Shown: positions 24,985 to 37,796 of the stretch, in pieces
How the letters are laid out: every line of letters starts with the position of its first letter
Numbering within the stretch: position 1 is the first letter of the stretch
Assembly: GCF_010183535.1 (NCBI RefSeq)
Contig: NC_071329.1
Span: forward strand, 11,904,001 to 11,968,000
Source: Caenorhabditis remanei
Lineage: Eukaryota > Nematoda > Chromadorea > Rhabditida > Rhabditidae
Reading direction: 5' to 3'
DNA length: 64,000 bases
The notes under the pieces: generated by a model
The model's input: the letters and a program-made list of their open reading frames with translations, nothing else
What the model was told of the DNA's origin: nothing
Databases searched by the model: none
Position numbers and translations under genes: made by a program

Positions 24985-27933
24985 TCAGAAGTCACCATCA
25001 TCCATTTCCATTGCCATATCATCTAAATCATCGGAGTCAGTGCCTGCGATTCTGAGATCAATTGGTCCGAACGGAGTGATTTGGATTGCTTTCAGTTCAC
25101 GCTCTTTCAGCAATTCTGTAAACAACGCGTATGGAAAAATATGGAATTGAGCCAGAATTGCTTCTATAGGATGATCTCACTCACCAAGAACAACATAAAA
25201 ACTTCTGGCAGCTTCACGACAAGTCGCACCTTCCGGTAACACATTTTCCAGTTGGAAGCTATATGGACTCACATTCTCACATTCGCTGAAAAATATGAAA
25301 TTATTTTTCAATTTTCTCAAGTAACAGCAAAGAAAGATCAGAAGAAATGAGTTATTTTTAAAGCTGAAAACAGCGTCAAGGCTCCGCATAAAAACAGTTC
25401 GGAAACCATCAGTTCCTAATTTATGATGTTCTTACCGAAGCAAAGCCTCACGAATCATTGTTGGTGTTTTATCATCCGAATGAGATCTGAAATCTTACTA
25501 TTCCCAAGTTCTTGATTGATTAATAACTCACATTGGCTCAAACGAAATCGGCGATTTGAAATTCCAGTTATCTTCCTGTAGTGGAATATTATCCGTGAGC
25601 CGCGGGGAGATAGGATCAACAATTGGATCAATTAGAGGCTCAAACAAGTCTTCTCTTCTGGGTCTTTCGATTTCCATCGGCATTTCAAAGTCGTCAATAC
25701 GTCGAAGTGGTGACATCCTGAAAATATGTATGTTCAATAATGATTACAGAAGTTGTTCTTTTTGAAGAAAAAAGTCTTATAAATTTTTTTAATTTGGCCA
25801 TGTCCTTACATTGGACTCGCATCCTTTAACGGAGTTTGTGCGAACTTCAATTGCGATAGATCAATCGGTTCCAAATCATCGAAATTTTGATTTTTCGAGC
25901 GTTGTTGAAGAGTTTCGTCTTCTTCTTCGTCATCGGGTTCCTCTAATGATATAACAGTTCCGATTGATGGATTGAACTTGTGTTGCACCACTTTGAATAA
26001 TGGCCACAAGTTCTTGTCGCAATCTGAAACGAAGAATGAAATCAATCAAGTCCTTGGGAAAATAGGGTCAATGACTACAGTCCTCTGTCTCCTATTTTTC
26101 GAGATTCCAAGAGTGAGAGATTAAATATTGACTTCATTATACCTACTTTTGCGAAGGGATAATGGAACTGGACTCATCATCTCCTTGACACTCATTTTCT
26201 GTTGTTTCACCAGCAATGGAACATGAGAGGAATAGTGTAGACTTGAGAAGTTTTCCATCATGTCGTGCATTTCTCTCTGAAATAATCTAGTATTAAAGTG
26301 AAACACAATTATTTTTTGCTTGCCAATGGAATTTTATGTCTTATTCCTTCGTCCTGAGCAGCATCTGATTCAGAAGAAATAGCAGTCTGATTTTTCTGGG
26401 CACTGCGTGGTGGTCTTGGTGCTCTTGGAAATGTATCGATGTCCAATGGATCCAAGAGAATTGGCTCTGAGATCATTCGTGGCACCTCCATTGGTTGCAG
26501 TGGAACGTCCATTTCGGCACTCTGGAATCAAATAATGAAATGAACTAAGGAAGAATCAGCAAATCAGCGCCAAGACAGAAGTGAATTATTAAATAACATT
26601 TTTTTAATTAAGTATTTTTAGCGCCAACGTTTAGAGGATAAATCGTAATAGATTAAGGTAGAATAGATCAAAACTTTAACATGTCACTCGAAAACTCTTT
26701 CTGTGCAAAGCTGGAAATACTGCTGAATGAAATATTCTGTTGATTTTTTATTAACTAACAATTCCATGATGTCTCGCATCTTCCATCTCATCTTCCATAC
26801 TTCTCCTCTGGCCACCTTCATTCAATAGCGGAAGCCGGCCATAAAGAAGAATGTCAGCCAACTCAGGAGCAGGATCAAAAATTTCCTCTGAAAACAATTC
26901 ACTTCAACAATACTTAACTTTCCATTTAAAACCTTGTGTACGATCATTTTTATTTGGAGTCCGTTGCTGGGAACTTATGAACTCGTCTGTTGGACGCTGA
27001 AACTCAAAATCATCCGTTGGACGCTGAAGCTCGGAGTCAATTGGATTTGGCTGAGATGAAGCATCGAAAGCAATGTCAAGTGGATTTCGAGCATTAGAAG
27101 AAGACGCGCACCGATCCAGGAAGGTTCTAGAATACATATTGTTTTAAAGGTTTTTCATTCATTCATCAGCTCACAGATCAAGAGTCGTGTTACGATTTTC
27201 TGAGTCGAGCATTCCATATAACATCTCGAACTGTTCCATAGTTGGTGGAACAAGGTCATCTTCCACACAGATATCATCTTCTCTTTGCATAGCAAATACA
27301 TCTGGCATTGTGATATTTTGTTTCAGTGCTATGCTCTGCAATGTTTTTGAAACTGAGGTGAAAAACTGAACAGAATTCTGATAAAATCTCTCACAATTGG
27401 GGTAGGACTAGCCAGCAAATAATCGTCTTCTGCCACTGCTTTCGACCTCCTTTTTTTCTTCGGAGTTGTAAAATCGTCTTCAAATCCGCTCTGCATTTGT
27501 TCAAAAGTTTTTTTTCGTCTTTCTTCCTCCTCTGCAAGATAGGATGTGAATGCAACAACCTCGCGGGCTCGTACTGCATCTACTGGAAAAAGACTATATT
27601 AATGAACAGAAAAGAGAAATCAGAATTCGTACATAGAAGTCTTGCGACCTGCTGGCTCAGAACAAGAGTATTTCCATAAATCAAATTACAGGCAACTGTA
27701 AATGATCGTTTTTGATGATTCTGTAGAATCCACGTGATTATTTTGCAAGCTCCGTTCACATCGTGTCGCAAACACTCACGACTTGATGAATTCCTTTTTT
27801 TCTGTGATCCGAAAACTATACCTCTGTAAACGAACGAAATTAATACTGAAGAGAGCTGGACGTCTACTCACAGTAGGAATTTAACGACGGCTTCGTCGGA
27901 TGCTCGTAGCGGTACATCAAAGCTAATTACCAT
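24985..27933 (-). CDS. cohesin kleisin subunit (Rad21/Rec8 family, COH-3/COH-4-like)
   Basis: Kleisins close the SMC1-SMC3 cohesin ring that holds sister chromatids. Predicted 644 aa, exons 27872-27933, 27633-27823, 27395-27582, 27175-27335, 26933-27126, 26760-26887, 26324-26521, 26147-26276, 25810-26023, 25532-25717, 25436-25486, 25185-25285 and 24985-25115. The C-terminus carries the conserved winged-helix segment that binds the SMC1 head (LPEGATCREAARSFYVVLE, then ITPFGPIRI). The N-terminal SMC3-binding helices are recognisable only in outline (IITWILQNHQKRSFTVACNL, LSQQVARLLL). The middle is long, acidic, Ser/Pro-rich and presumably disordered, as in Rec8-type proteins, and would contain any separase sites. 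One intron uses a GC donor (26322-26323). The N-terminus departs from the usual MFYxxxL start of SCC-1/REC-8, which is why I compare it with the meiotic COH-3/COH-4 branch. That subfamily assignment is inference. Confidence 0.85.
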
Positions 27934-28432
27934 TATTTCACTGAAACAATTTTTTCGAAAAAAAATCTGTAAATTGCCCGATTCCCAGAGAAAGAAAGCC
28001 AACACAGAAAAAAAAATTTAAAGGCGCATCGTGTCGCGTCGAGACCCAATGGCTACCGTAGTTTATTTAAAGGCACGTTCTGAAATAGAGAACGATCGTA
28101 ACAAACCACGACAATATTTGGCGGCAATTGTTTCTCGTTTCGCAATTGTTTCTGGATTCTCATTGCATACGTTTGATATTGATCGCTATCACCGTTGTTA
28201 ACATCTGTTGGATTTTTGTATAAATATGCTCTTTTCTTTTTTCAAATAGTTATCGTCGGCATTTATTAATTGAGAAAGCCTCTTCTTCTGTAGAAAAAAA
28301 ATAGCTGCACTCTGTCTTTTGCCATCATCTGATTGGCTGTACGTTAATTTACCATCACTTTTAATTTTTCCCATCAAACCTAATTAATATAGCTCATCGC
28401 CAAATTTACTTTTTTCAGTTATCTCAAACAAC
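27934..28432. promoter_or_regulatory. bidirectional promoter region, kleisin/kinesin-5
   Basis: Only 499 bp separate the divergent start codons of the kleisin and the kinesin-5 genes. Both products act on chromosomes during division, so shared control is plausible. The sequence contains AT-rich tracts and an acceptor-like TTTTTCAG close to the kinesin ATG. No specific transcription-factor site is claimed. Confidence 0.5.
28411..28418 (+). promoter_or_regulatory. bmk-1: probable trans-splice acceptor of kinesin-5 mRNA
   Basis: TTTTTCAG ends 14 bases before the kinesin start codon with no visible upstream exon, matching the usual position of an SL1 acceptor. A non-coding cis-spliced exon is the alternative. 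Confidence 0.45.
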
Positions 28433-31400
28433 ATGGCGGAATTATCCAGAATGGTGAGTATATTCTGCGTTCAGCGTGGTAATGATGTATGATGACCATT
28501 GTCATAATTGGTGAATGCCTGTAGGAAGATTGCAATCGCGCTCTTACGGACATAAGCGGGAAACGGCAGTTTTTGAATATGTTTCAACCCAACTTCACGC
28601 TAAATACCGATCTAAATATTAAAGTTTTCAAATATTGATTTTTAGGATTTTACAATGTCGACAAGAAAAAAGGTGTCTGAGACAACGTCGAATCTTCGTG
28701 TTGCTGTTCGAGTCAGGTAATATTTCAGCGTAAGAACAACTACCATTTCTCATAATTTCAGGCCTATGAATGGCACCGAACGGAGCGAGAAATGTTCGAC
28801 CATTGTTAAAGTGGACAAAGGAAAAAGCTCCATCGACCTGAAATCAAAACCGTTTGGTCCGTTCTTCAGAGTGTATGATACCGATACTACACAAGCGGAT
28901 ATCTACGCTGACCTTGTATCCTCGCAAATCAAAAAAGTCATAGCAGGATTTAACTGCACTGTTTTTGCGTAAGTCTCATTCCCTGACCAGCAAAAGCTTG
29001 AATAGTTTGTTTCAGCTATGGACAAACAGGAACAGGAAAAACGTTCACTATGGAGGGAGGACGTACTGATGCGAAAAGTTCTCAAGACGACCCATCCACA
29101 GGAATCATCCCACGCGCTGTTGAAGACATCTTTGAACAGCTGGAAACGTCTGGATGCGAAGAGTATTCACTTCGAGTCAGCTACGTGGAGCTTTACAATG
29201 AAGAACTCTTTGATCTCTTGGCTTCTTCCGAAAGCGACGATCGTGAACGCCTCCGTATCTTTGACGACCCACATAAGAAAGGTGTCATCGTGTCAGGCGT
29301 TGAAGAAGTACCTGTTCGGAATCGGTCAGACGTGTTCAAGCTGCTACAACTGGGCGCGGAGAAGCGGAGAACTGCGGCGACTTTGATGAACATGCACAGT
29401 AGCAGATCGCACAGTTTGTTCATGGTCAATGTAGTCGTTCGAGAAAACACGAACACTGGAGAAGAGCTCGTAAAGCAAGGAAAACTGAACCTTGTCGATT
29501 TGGCTGGATCAGAGAACATTGGCAGATCGGGAGCACAAGGAAATCGAGCAAAAGAAGCCGGATCCATCAATCAGTCATTACTGACTCTTGGAAGAGTTAT
29601 CCGTTCCTTGACTACAAACGCTCAACACGTGCCATACAGAGAGTCGAAATTGACTCGTCTTTTACAAGACAGTCTCGGTGGATCCACGATCACTTCACTG
29701 ATTGCCACTCTCTCTCCATCCAGTTCAAACTTTGAAGAAAGCCAAAGCACGCTTGAATATGCAATGAGAGCTGCAAATATCAAGAACAAGCCAGTCTGCA
29801 ACACAAAAGTATCGAAAAAGACTATTCTCAAGGAGTTTGCCGATGAGATTGAGAAGTTGAGACGTGATTTGAGGGCAGCTAGAGAAAAGAACGGAGTATT
29901 CATCAGTCAAGAATCTCATGAAGAATACCAACGAAACGCAGAAAAAGTCAACGAACTCGAGGAACAGTTGCTTTGTGAGGTGGACAGATTGCGCAAGCTG
30001 ATGGAAGACATGACATACATGGATGAGCAGTATCAGCAGTTATATGAGAGGAAAGGAGCACTGGAGAAGCGATTGGAAGAGCGCATACGTGAATGTGCTG
30101 TGAAGTCAAAGGAGCTGGCCGATACGAATGATGTACTCAATAAGCATATCGAAGCTATCGGATTGATGCATACAGCATCACTAAAGTCATTCAAACAGCT
30201 AGTTCAAGCTCAAGAGGCTGCTGACGAAATGAAAACTGATCTCGGTGCATTTTGGCGGAAGGTCGATGAGATGGCAGTTGCAGATGATCTTCACAAAGAA
30301 ATGATTGAAACATTGACCAGAAAGGTAAGTATGAGACCGTGTTGTTTTTAACTTATCTTTGCTTTTTTTCAGATGAACTCCTTCATCCAGTCGACTTCAG
30401 AACAAGTAGAAGCGTTAACCTCTGATGGAAAGGATGCAACGGCGAAAATTGTGGAAAACGTCGATCCTCATGTGTCGACAATAGAAGCCATTTCCCAAAG
30501 CATCAACAAGAGTGTTGGTGAAATGAGGTCCACGACCAGTAGCGCATTCCGAAAAGGCACCGAGATCGAGAATGAAGCCGTTGAGAAGATCAATGAAATT
30601 GCTCAAGAAAACCTGGAGAAATGGAATGCGGTATTGAAATCTTCTTCTGAATACTATAAGGCTCATTCTGCTAGAAGCGAAGAGTTTAGTAAACAGCTGA
30701 CTGATAAGCTTGATGAAATAAAGAAGCAAATATCTGATTTTGCTGAAGATTTCCGTCCGTTACTCGCTGAAATCCGGAACACTACAAGTGTAAATCTCGA
30801 AAAACGAACTGAGCAAGACACCGCCATCACGAATGATGTCAAAACGACATGCCTGAATGTAACAGAAGGTGTGAGAGCCCTACTATTGCAGTTGGAGCAG
30901 TTGTCGGTGAGAATCGAAGATAATCACGAAGAGTAAGTTTATAAGAATAAAGTCGTGAAACTGTTCTTGCTTTTCAGACAGCTCATTATCGATCAGAACA
31001 ACCAAGAGTCAGTCCTTTCCACAATAAACACGGCCGAAAATGTAGTTCAGTCGGTTGAAGATATGATTGAAGAGCAGTGTGATACAAAAGAAATTGACGA
31101 GAAAGCGCAGAGTGATCTACAGGGCATCGATTTGGACTACGAAACGACCATCCAGGAAGCTAAAGAAAAGTCTTTAGAAGGAGCGGAAGAAATGAAGAAG
31201 GTCACGAGGGGACTACTGGATAAAACGGAGGCAAATCGCAAGGAGGCAACATGTGCAGTAGATTCCATTCTTACGAGAATCTCTGTTGACAGTGAGACGT
31301 GTCAGACGACGGGAGAAGCAGTTAAAAAGTCCTGCGACGAATCATCAGAAAACATAGTATGTTTTCGAAACAAAAACTTACAGTAATAGTTATTTTTCAG

Positions 31401-31808
31401 TCGTCGATGCTCCAAAAATTCGGAGAATCATCTAAGAAGGCGACAGAAGTGGCACTGGAAGCCATTTCAAAGATCGAGATCAAGTTCGTCGATCCTTCGG
31501 GTAATCCATTTTCTTGTTTTCTATATGCAATACTCTCAATTTCAGTGAATGTACCACCACGCATTGTTCCTACGTATCCAGACAGCACTGAATTGAAAAG
31601 TCCACCGGAGCCGGAAGAACTTCTAGGATCGGAAGAAGACGACGACAAATTGGTGGAGGGAGAAGAACTAGCCAAGAAAAAACGCCGGGTGACATCATTC
31701 GTCCGTCGTGACAGCCTTCTGGATACGACTAATATCTTCCTGAGCCCCTCTACCATTCAGAAAAGGAGAGAAGCCACAATTGACGAAGAGGAAGACTTCG
31801 AGAATTAA
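28433..31808 (+). CDS. bmk-1: kinesin-5 (BimC/Eg5) spindle motor
   Basis: Plus-end microtubule motor that crosslinks and slides antiparallel spindle microtubules. 969 aa, exons 28433-28453, 28646-28716, 28762-28978 corrected by phase to end at 28968, 29016-30324, 30373-30932, 30978-31356, 31401-31500 and 31546-31808. The motor domain is N-terminal: RVAVRVRPMNG, P-loop GQTGTGKT, switch I SSRSHS, switch II LVDLAGSEN, and YRESKLTRLL. A neck reading AMRAANIKNKP is diagnostic of kinesin-5. A coiled-coil stalk of over 500 residues follows (ELEEQLLCEVDRLRKLMED and later helices). The tail ends in a charged segment with RRDSLLDTTNIFLSP where the BimC box is expected, though the Cdk-site consensus is not clear. 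C. elegans has one kinesin-5, bmk-1, which I recall on another chromosome, so this location suggests a rearrangement. Confidence 0.93.
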
Positions 31809-32340
31809 CTCGGTTATTTTAATTCATTTTATTCTCCATGTGTAATAGTTCGTATTACTTTACTCGCATATATTAATTGTATCAATGTCATATCTGTGAC
31901 ATTCATTTTTCTTCATACCCCGCTTGGTTTGTTTCTGTATTATAAGAGAGAAAAATTATTAAGTAAAGTTATTCGAATGTTGTGGAAGTGTTCTCATAAA
32001 TTTAGTTAAAACATTTCAATTGTTAAAACTTTCAAAGGACCGTTTGGGAAATTTGAAAGTGCTGGATTTTTATATTTTTGTAATGGGGTTGTTCGAAATA
32101 CTGTTGCATTCTGCACTTGATGAGTTCGGAAAAATTTCATTAAAGCTAAACTGAATGAATTGAATCTGACAATAAATCAACCAAGTGAAATAAACAAACA
32201 ATTATTTTATGGAACAAGAAAAGTGAGATGGGAAATCTCAGAGAATGGAGAACATAGGAAAGAAAAAGATATGAACAGATATACACAGAAGCAAAATGAA
32301 AACATTTACATTTTTGTTAGAACTCGAAAATACACATTTT
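31809..32340. other. convergent spacer kinesin-5/ATG16
   Basis: The 532-bp interval between two convergent stop codons is AT-rich with no exon-like frame beyond short open readings. It presumably contains both 3' UTRs and polyadenylation sites. Confidence 0.55.
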
Positions 32341-34138
32341 TTATCTCCAAAGCGTACATGTTTTTTGACGATCGCAAGCCAAAAGACCTCTTCCTGACGG
32401 GTTCCACGACAGTGACATGATTTGGTTGGAACTGAAAATCATTACATACTGATACATTCATAATGATCGAACACTTACTCTTCCCTTGCCGTTTTGACGA
32501 CCTTTTCGAGTTTTGTTGTCTTTGTATTCCAAATATAAACCGACGAATTAGAAGATCCAGCTAACACATACTCTCCAGTTGATGAAAATATTGCTCGTGT
32601 ATTGTCACAACTCGTTTTGTACTGTTCCGCAGAATACAAATGAATTATTCCATAATTCCGAACGTCAATCAATGAAAGAGTATCGTCTCGAGATGATGCA
32701 AGAATTTGTAGTCCGTCTATGGAAACATCGAGTGAGCTGACTTTTTGACCGAGTTCTATTGAATAAGTTGGATCTGATGAACGTGAATCCCAGAATCGCA
32801 CCTGCAGTAGAATAAATGTTGATAGTTCCAAACGAAAGTATGAATTACCTTCTTATCAAAATGAGAAGAAATGAAACTTGATTGAGAAACTCCACATCTG
32901 GCTACAATATCGAATACGGTTGATCCGACAAGGTATGATCTGATACAACGAATACTACTTATATCCCATTGTTTGATAGTGCGATCTGTCGAACCCGAAA
33001 TCACATTGTGTGATTGGAATAATCTGAAAATTAACTTTTTTCTATCTTATATCACAAAAGATCAATTTACCTTGCAGATGAAACCTTGTCTGTGTGACCA
33101 GAGAATGTACTCAAAAGTCTTTGTGAATCGACATTCCACAATCTGCAGGTTTTATCGTTGCTCGATGCGAGGACTACGTGACGTTGAGCATCATAATCCA
33201 ATCGATTAACAGGTCCCATACAACCAGTTAATGTGGATACTTTAGAAGCTTCTGTTTTATTGGGTGATACTCTCCAAACTCGAACTTTTGCATCGCTACC
33301 AGCAGTTGCAAACATATCATCTGACATCCATTCAATATCATGTACTTCTCCTTCATGTGCAGCCATTTTGAATTTTACTTCTGACGGGAGAACATCGGTC
33401 ATCATGAATTCATCGGCATCTGGTGAATTTCCAAATGTCGCCGAAGCTCGCTCATCACCAAGATTCAAATCAGCCGTGGCTCTGGCAATTTGTTCCCGTA
33501 TCCGTAACTGTGCACGCTCTTCTTGCAACACAATTTCAGCATTCATTAATTCTGCTGATTTCTCTTGAAGTTCTCGGATTTTGTTCAATAACTGGAACCT
33601 CTCGCTGTCTAACTGAGTTTTCTTTTCAGTCAAAAATGTACATGTAGCAACGAGAGCAACTCGTTCTGTGTTGATCGCATTGTTTTTCTCTTTGAGATCA
33701 GCTAGTTCCTCCTGCAACAATCAGTACAATATTTTCAACAAATTATAAAAAACAAACCTCAAGAATTCTATTTTTCTCTAGGAGAGCATCAACTTCTTTT
33801 CTAAGTTTTTCTTTTTGCGACAATACGAGAGAATAACGAGCTTCACTGTCTGATAGTTTTCGATTCGCATCGATTAAATCTTGATCATTCTTGCTTTTCA
33901 TTCTGTAAACATTCGCCATTTCCTCTTTCATCAGTGCTAATCGATCATTTGCGGTTCCGTTCGATTGCTCATTGCCAACAGAAATCGATCGAGATCTGTG
34001 TGATTGCTGTAGTTGTTCGTCCAGTTTGTAATAATTATTAAGCATTGATTTTATGTTTTTCTGTTGTCGCTCTCGTTTGTTTAATCGACTGAGAATCTCC
34101 AAACGTAATTTTCTCCATTCATCTACCACATCGGCCAT
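32341..34138 (-). CDS. atg-16.2: autophagy protein ATG16 (coiled coil + WD40)
   Basis: Scaffold that recruits the ATG12-ATG5 conjugate to the phagophore and so directs LGG/LC3 lipidation. 536 aa, exons 33758-34138, 33071-33711, 32849-33023, 32479-32801 and 32341-32431. The N-terminal helix (EWRKLRLEILSRLNKRE) corresponds to the ATG5-binding region of ATG16. A coiled coil of roughly residues 80-230 follows (KEKLRKEVDALLEKN; LNKIRELQEKSAEL). The C-terminal half is a WD40 propeller with recognisable blades: HEGEVHDIEWM ... VRVWRV, RLDYDAQRHVVLASSNDKTCRLWN, FSGHTDKV, VISGSTDRTIKQWD, VRFWDSR, VYIWNT, and a final ACDRQKTCTLWR. Caenorhabditis has two paralogues. I prefer atg-16.2 because in C. elegans that gene neighbours aptf-1 and dgk-5 (K06A1.5, .1 and .6 from memory), as here. 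Confidence 0.9.
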
Positions 34139-35830
34139 TTTCTGAAAATAATCTAGTGTTTTTATTATCCAAATGGGGTTGAATGGAAGAAAAGAACAAA
34201 ATTATGATACTCCAATGCTTGAAATAAAAAGTATAACCTTATTTTAAAAGAAACAAATGACTTTCTCATTATAAAAAAAACTACAGAATGCGCCAAACGT
34301 GACGTTTGCGTACTTCTCGATGCACCGTCAACGAGTAATGCGCCATGGGGATGAAGAAGAAAAAGAAGAAGAAGAGAAGAAGAAGAAGAAGAAGAAAAGG
34401 ACCACTTTAGCAGGTTGCAGGAAGAGATAATCCGGGGAAATTAAACTTGTTTCGAAGATTTGAATAATTAACTGAAGATGGGAAATATGGAATTTGACAT
34501 CTGCAAGAAACTTTGGTGTAAACAAATTTAGGAAAATCGGAAATACAAAAAAAGTTATAAAGTTACCTCAATACTGAATTGAGCTCATATTGAAATAAAC
34601 TGATACAATTCGAAGATAATTTAACACATAAGTCTCATTTCAGAAGGAATTGTTTCACTAAAGAAACAAAACTCATAAAATATTTCAGTGAAATCTTTTC
34701 ATTAATTTGATCAAACTTATCTATAACTCAAAGCCTGATGAGGATTTTTGTATGAAGTGCTGCCGGAATCAAGATTTGTCGAAGTCGAAATTGGACAACA
34801 ATTCAAACGTTAATACACTTTCTAGACCATATTCTCATCTAAAAACGTACAAGTTTCAGACAGACTGATCCCTGAATAATTCGCTTTTTAATAAACTCCC
34901 AAAGATATTTTCGTATTTCTTATTATTTTTTCTTTTCCAAATATTTACTCGAGTTTTCCATACGAAAATAGGTTCCGCTCTTCCTCATTTTTCCAATAAG
35001 AGCTTATTTCTCCCTTTCTGAGTTACAGTAATCCTGAGTGGCAAGTGAGCGAGCAAATCCTTCTGGTCTCTCTCCTCATCACGAGCTCTCACGTTTAATA
35101 AAATTCATACTCCTCGCCATGGTCAACCTCCTCTTCATTTGATTTTCTACTCATCATTCTTTCTCTCCAGATGGTTGGAGACAGAAGATTTCATATATCT
35201 CACTATTTTCTTGCTTTGATATTATAATTTTATGACTGAAATTCTAGAAAAAAGTCAATACTCCTGAATTATATCAATAACATTTTCAAAGGTCATCCGA
35301 ACATTTTCCTTGTCTCGAATTCACACTAATTGTAAACGCTTTTCCAATAACTTTGGAATCAAACGAAGTAGAGATGAGTCTATCTGTTCAGATGGTACAG
35401 TAATATTGGAGACATAAATCATTATAAATAACTTTCCGATCAACTTGTTAATATAGTAACTAATAGAGCCTAGATGTATTCAACACCATAAACCCCTTAA
35501 ATACGATTTTTTAACCTCATTCTGAACCACTAAATCTAACAGAACCATTATCTCCATTCGAATAATAAAAAATATCAGTAAAAATCTTGAATGAGGGTCT
35601 ACAGTAGTAAAGTCAGCTCTTCTAGAAATGCCGGGGAACAAGTTACCAAGAGCTTTCCAAACATCAGTCTTTCCGTTATCTGACTATTAGTGTAGTCACA
35701 ACTTACCAGACTCCACGGTCTCTTTCTATCTATTACGATATCATAATGTAGAAGTTTTGATGTTCCGCACATCCAATTCTCCTACACGTATCTCTCAAGT
35801 AGTCTATTATCTCCCAATTAAAATTCCAGA
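34139..35830. other. intergenic region upstream of ATG16 and aptf-1
   Basis: These 1.7 kb lie between divergent starts and should contain both promoters. A GAA-type simple repeat runs at about 34350-34400. No additional coding exon is supported. Because aptf-1 is a cell-fate gene expressed in few neurons in C. elegans, its enhancers may lie here, but I identify no specific site. Confidence 0.5.
34350..34402. repeat. GAA simple-sequence repeat
   Basis: An imperfect run of GAA/AGA trinucleotides about 50 bp long. It translates to low-complexity Phe/Ser runs on the minus strand and is not coding. Confidence 0.8.
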
Positions 35831-37338
35831 ATGTTCAACCGAAAACTGATGGATTGCTCTGACGATGAGTTTGTCCGTGGTTCTCAGTGTGATGAAGAAG
35901 ATGACGAAGAGCAACAACAGCAATCTTCGCAGAGACCTCCATTCGTAAGCTCCGCCCACTTTCCTTTTCTCTCATATTTTTCTGTATTTGTAGTACGAGA
36001 ATATGCGCACATTTGCTCCTTCTCATATGCATATATCATGCCATTATGATATACCGTATCCACCACATTTGATTCAACCACCCGTCTGTGGAGTTAGTAC
36101 TTTCACATATGCAAGAGATTTCCCGGGGAACAGTAACTCACAACAATTCTTTAATCCTCCTCCTCAGCAACAGCAACAACCACAATCAGGAAATCCAGGA
36201 AATGGTGAAGAAGATTACTGTATTCCGAAAGCTGAGGATAGAAATCACGCATCTAATTACAGTAAGCAATCAACTCTACAGTAATCCTATTGAAGTTTTA
36301 GATCAAGTTGCTACAAAATCAGATCGCCCATTTGTATTCTTCGCATCTGATTGTAATTCTCCGCTGGAAATTGTTGGTGAAGTATACTGTACTGTTCCTG
36401 GACGTACAAGTCTTCTGAGTTCAACTACAAAGTATCGGGTTACTGTAGCTGAAATCCAGAGGAGAATAAGTCCGCCGGAGTGTTTGAACGCTTCACTTCT
36501 TGGTGGAATCTTAAGAAAGTAAGAGAATTAAAAATAAAGAAAACAATTCATTTTCTTTTTGTAGGGCCAAGTCAAAAGACGGTGGGAAAACATTGAGAGA
36601 TTCACTGAAGAAACTCGGATTAACACTGCCAGCTGGTAGAAGAAAACAAGCAAATGTTACTGCGTGGACAGCACTTGTTGAAGGTTTGAAAGTGGTGGAG
36701 AATGGGTTGTGAATATTTTTAGCGAAGTTTCAAAAGTTACCTGTCAGTTAATTTTGTTTTTGGAAGAATTACTTGTAACTGGAATTAAGCTGAGCATGAG
36801 TTTGTCTTTTGATAACTAAAATGCTAATCAACAGTTTTTTGATCACTATTCCTTTTTTCCAAAATGATACGTTTTGAGCTGAATCAGTAATTTTCAGAAG
36901 AGGCAATTCACATGGCGAAAGACTTTGCTCTTGTCTGTGAAAAAGAGTTTCATTCGAGAGAAATCGGAATCTATCTGACAAAAACTTCATTGACAATTGA
37001 TCCAGATGTCGTAAAGAGAAGAGCGGCACTGGAAATGAGCAGAAAAGTGATTGGAGAGCTTGCCGAGTTGCTCTCCTGTGATCGAACTCCACTGACTCCG
37101 TACTTTCCGAGGAACATGCTTCCAATCGATCCTTCCGTTCAACAACATCTTTCTCATTTCACATTGGTAAATTGATATATTTTGACTGGTTTTTACTTAA
37201 TATATATCTAAACAATTTCAGATGACACATGGATTTGGAAACGTGGCAATGAATGCTGTATTGGAATCAGTAAAACTGATGATTGATGAGAGTATCAAAT
37301 ATATCGATCGATGCTGTTCTCAAAATGTATGGAGGTGA
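35831..37338 (+). CDS. aptf-1: AP-2 family transcription factor
   Basis: TFAP2-type factor, 367 aa, exons 35831-35944, 35994-36261, 36302-36518, 36565-36683, 36898-37166 and 37222-37338. The N-terminus is acidic and Gln-rich ([14 protein letters not shown], later [10 protein letters not shown]) and serves as an activation region. From about residue 130 the conserved AP-2 DNA-binding and helix-span-helix region is plain: [64 protein letters not shown], then [10 protein letters not shown] and [21 protein letters not shown]. The protein stops shortly after this domain, as usual. Intron 2 is only 40 nt. In C. elegans aptf-1 specifies the sleep-active RIS neuron. The symbol rests on family plus neighbouring dgk-5 and atg-16. 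Confidence 0.93.
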
Positions 37339-37796
37339 TCCACTTCTTTTTTACTTTTTTCATCTCATTTATTTTCAACTCAATTCAAAGACATAATAAT
37401 CCATTTTTTTTCTCAAAAATAAATTATAAAATTTATCACAAAACCATTCAGTTGTAATATACACAATACGATGCTTTTCCAATTACTCTGGAAAATAAAA
37501 AAAGATTTGAAGAAAGCAATGAAAAAGGATAAACCAATTGAATATAAAACCAATGGGATAGAGAAAAAGACCAGAATAAAACCGCTACGAGATCTCGATG
37601 CAAAATAATTATAAATCATTTTACCTAAAAAAAAAATGAGAAAGAACAAATAATTGAGTTGTTGAACTATGCGAAACAATTGATAAATACAAAAATAAGT
37701 TTAAAACTTCTAGAAAGCTGCAAATTTAGCACATGAAATGAAAGCAAAATACTTCTTTTTGTCACCCTATAAATGAGTTTCTTGAGCGTCGGAACT
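37339..37796. other. convergent spacer aptf-1/dgk-5
   Basis: About 460 bp between convergent stop codons, very AT-rich, with A/T homopolymers. It contains no exon-like sequence and presumably holds both 3' UTRs. Confidence 0.6.

Noticed and set aside
29193..29903. minus-strand open frames inside the kinesin motor exon
   Set aside because: Antisense shadows of a highly conserved plus-strand coding region.
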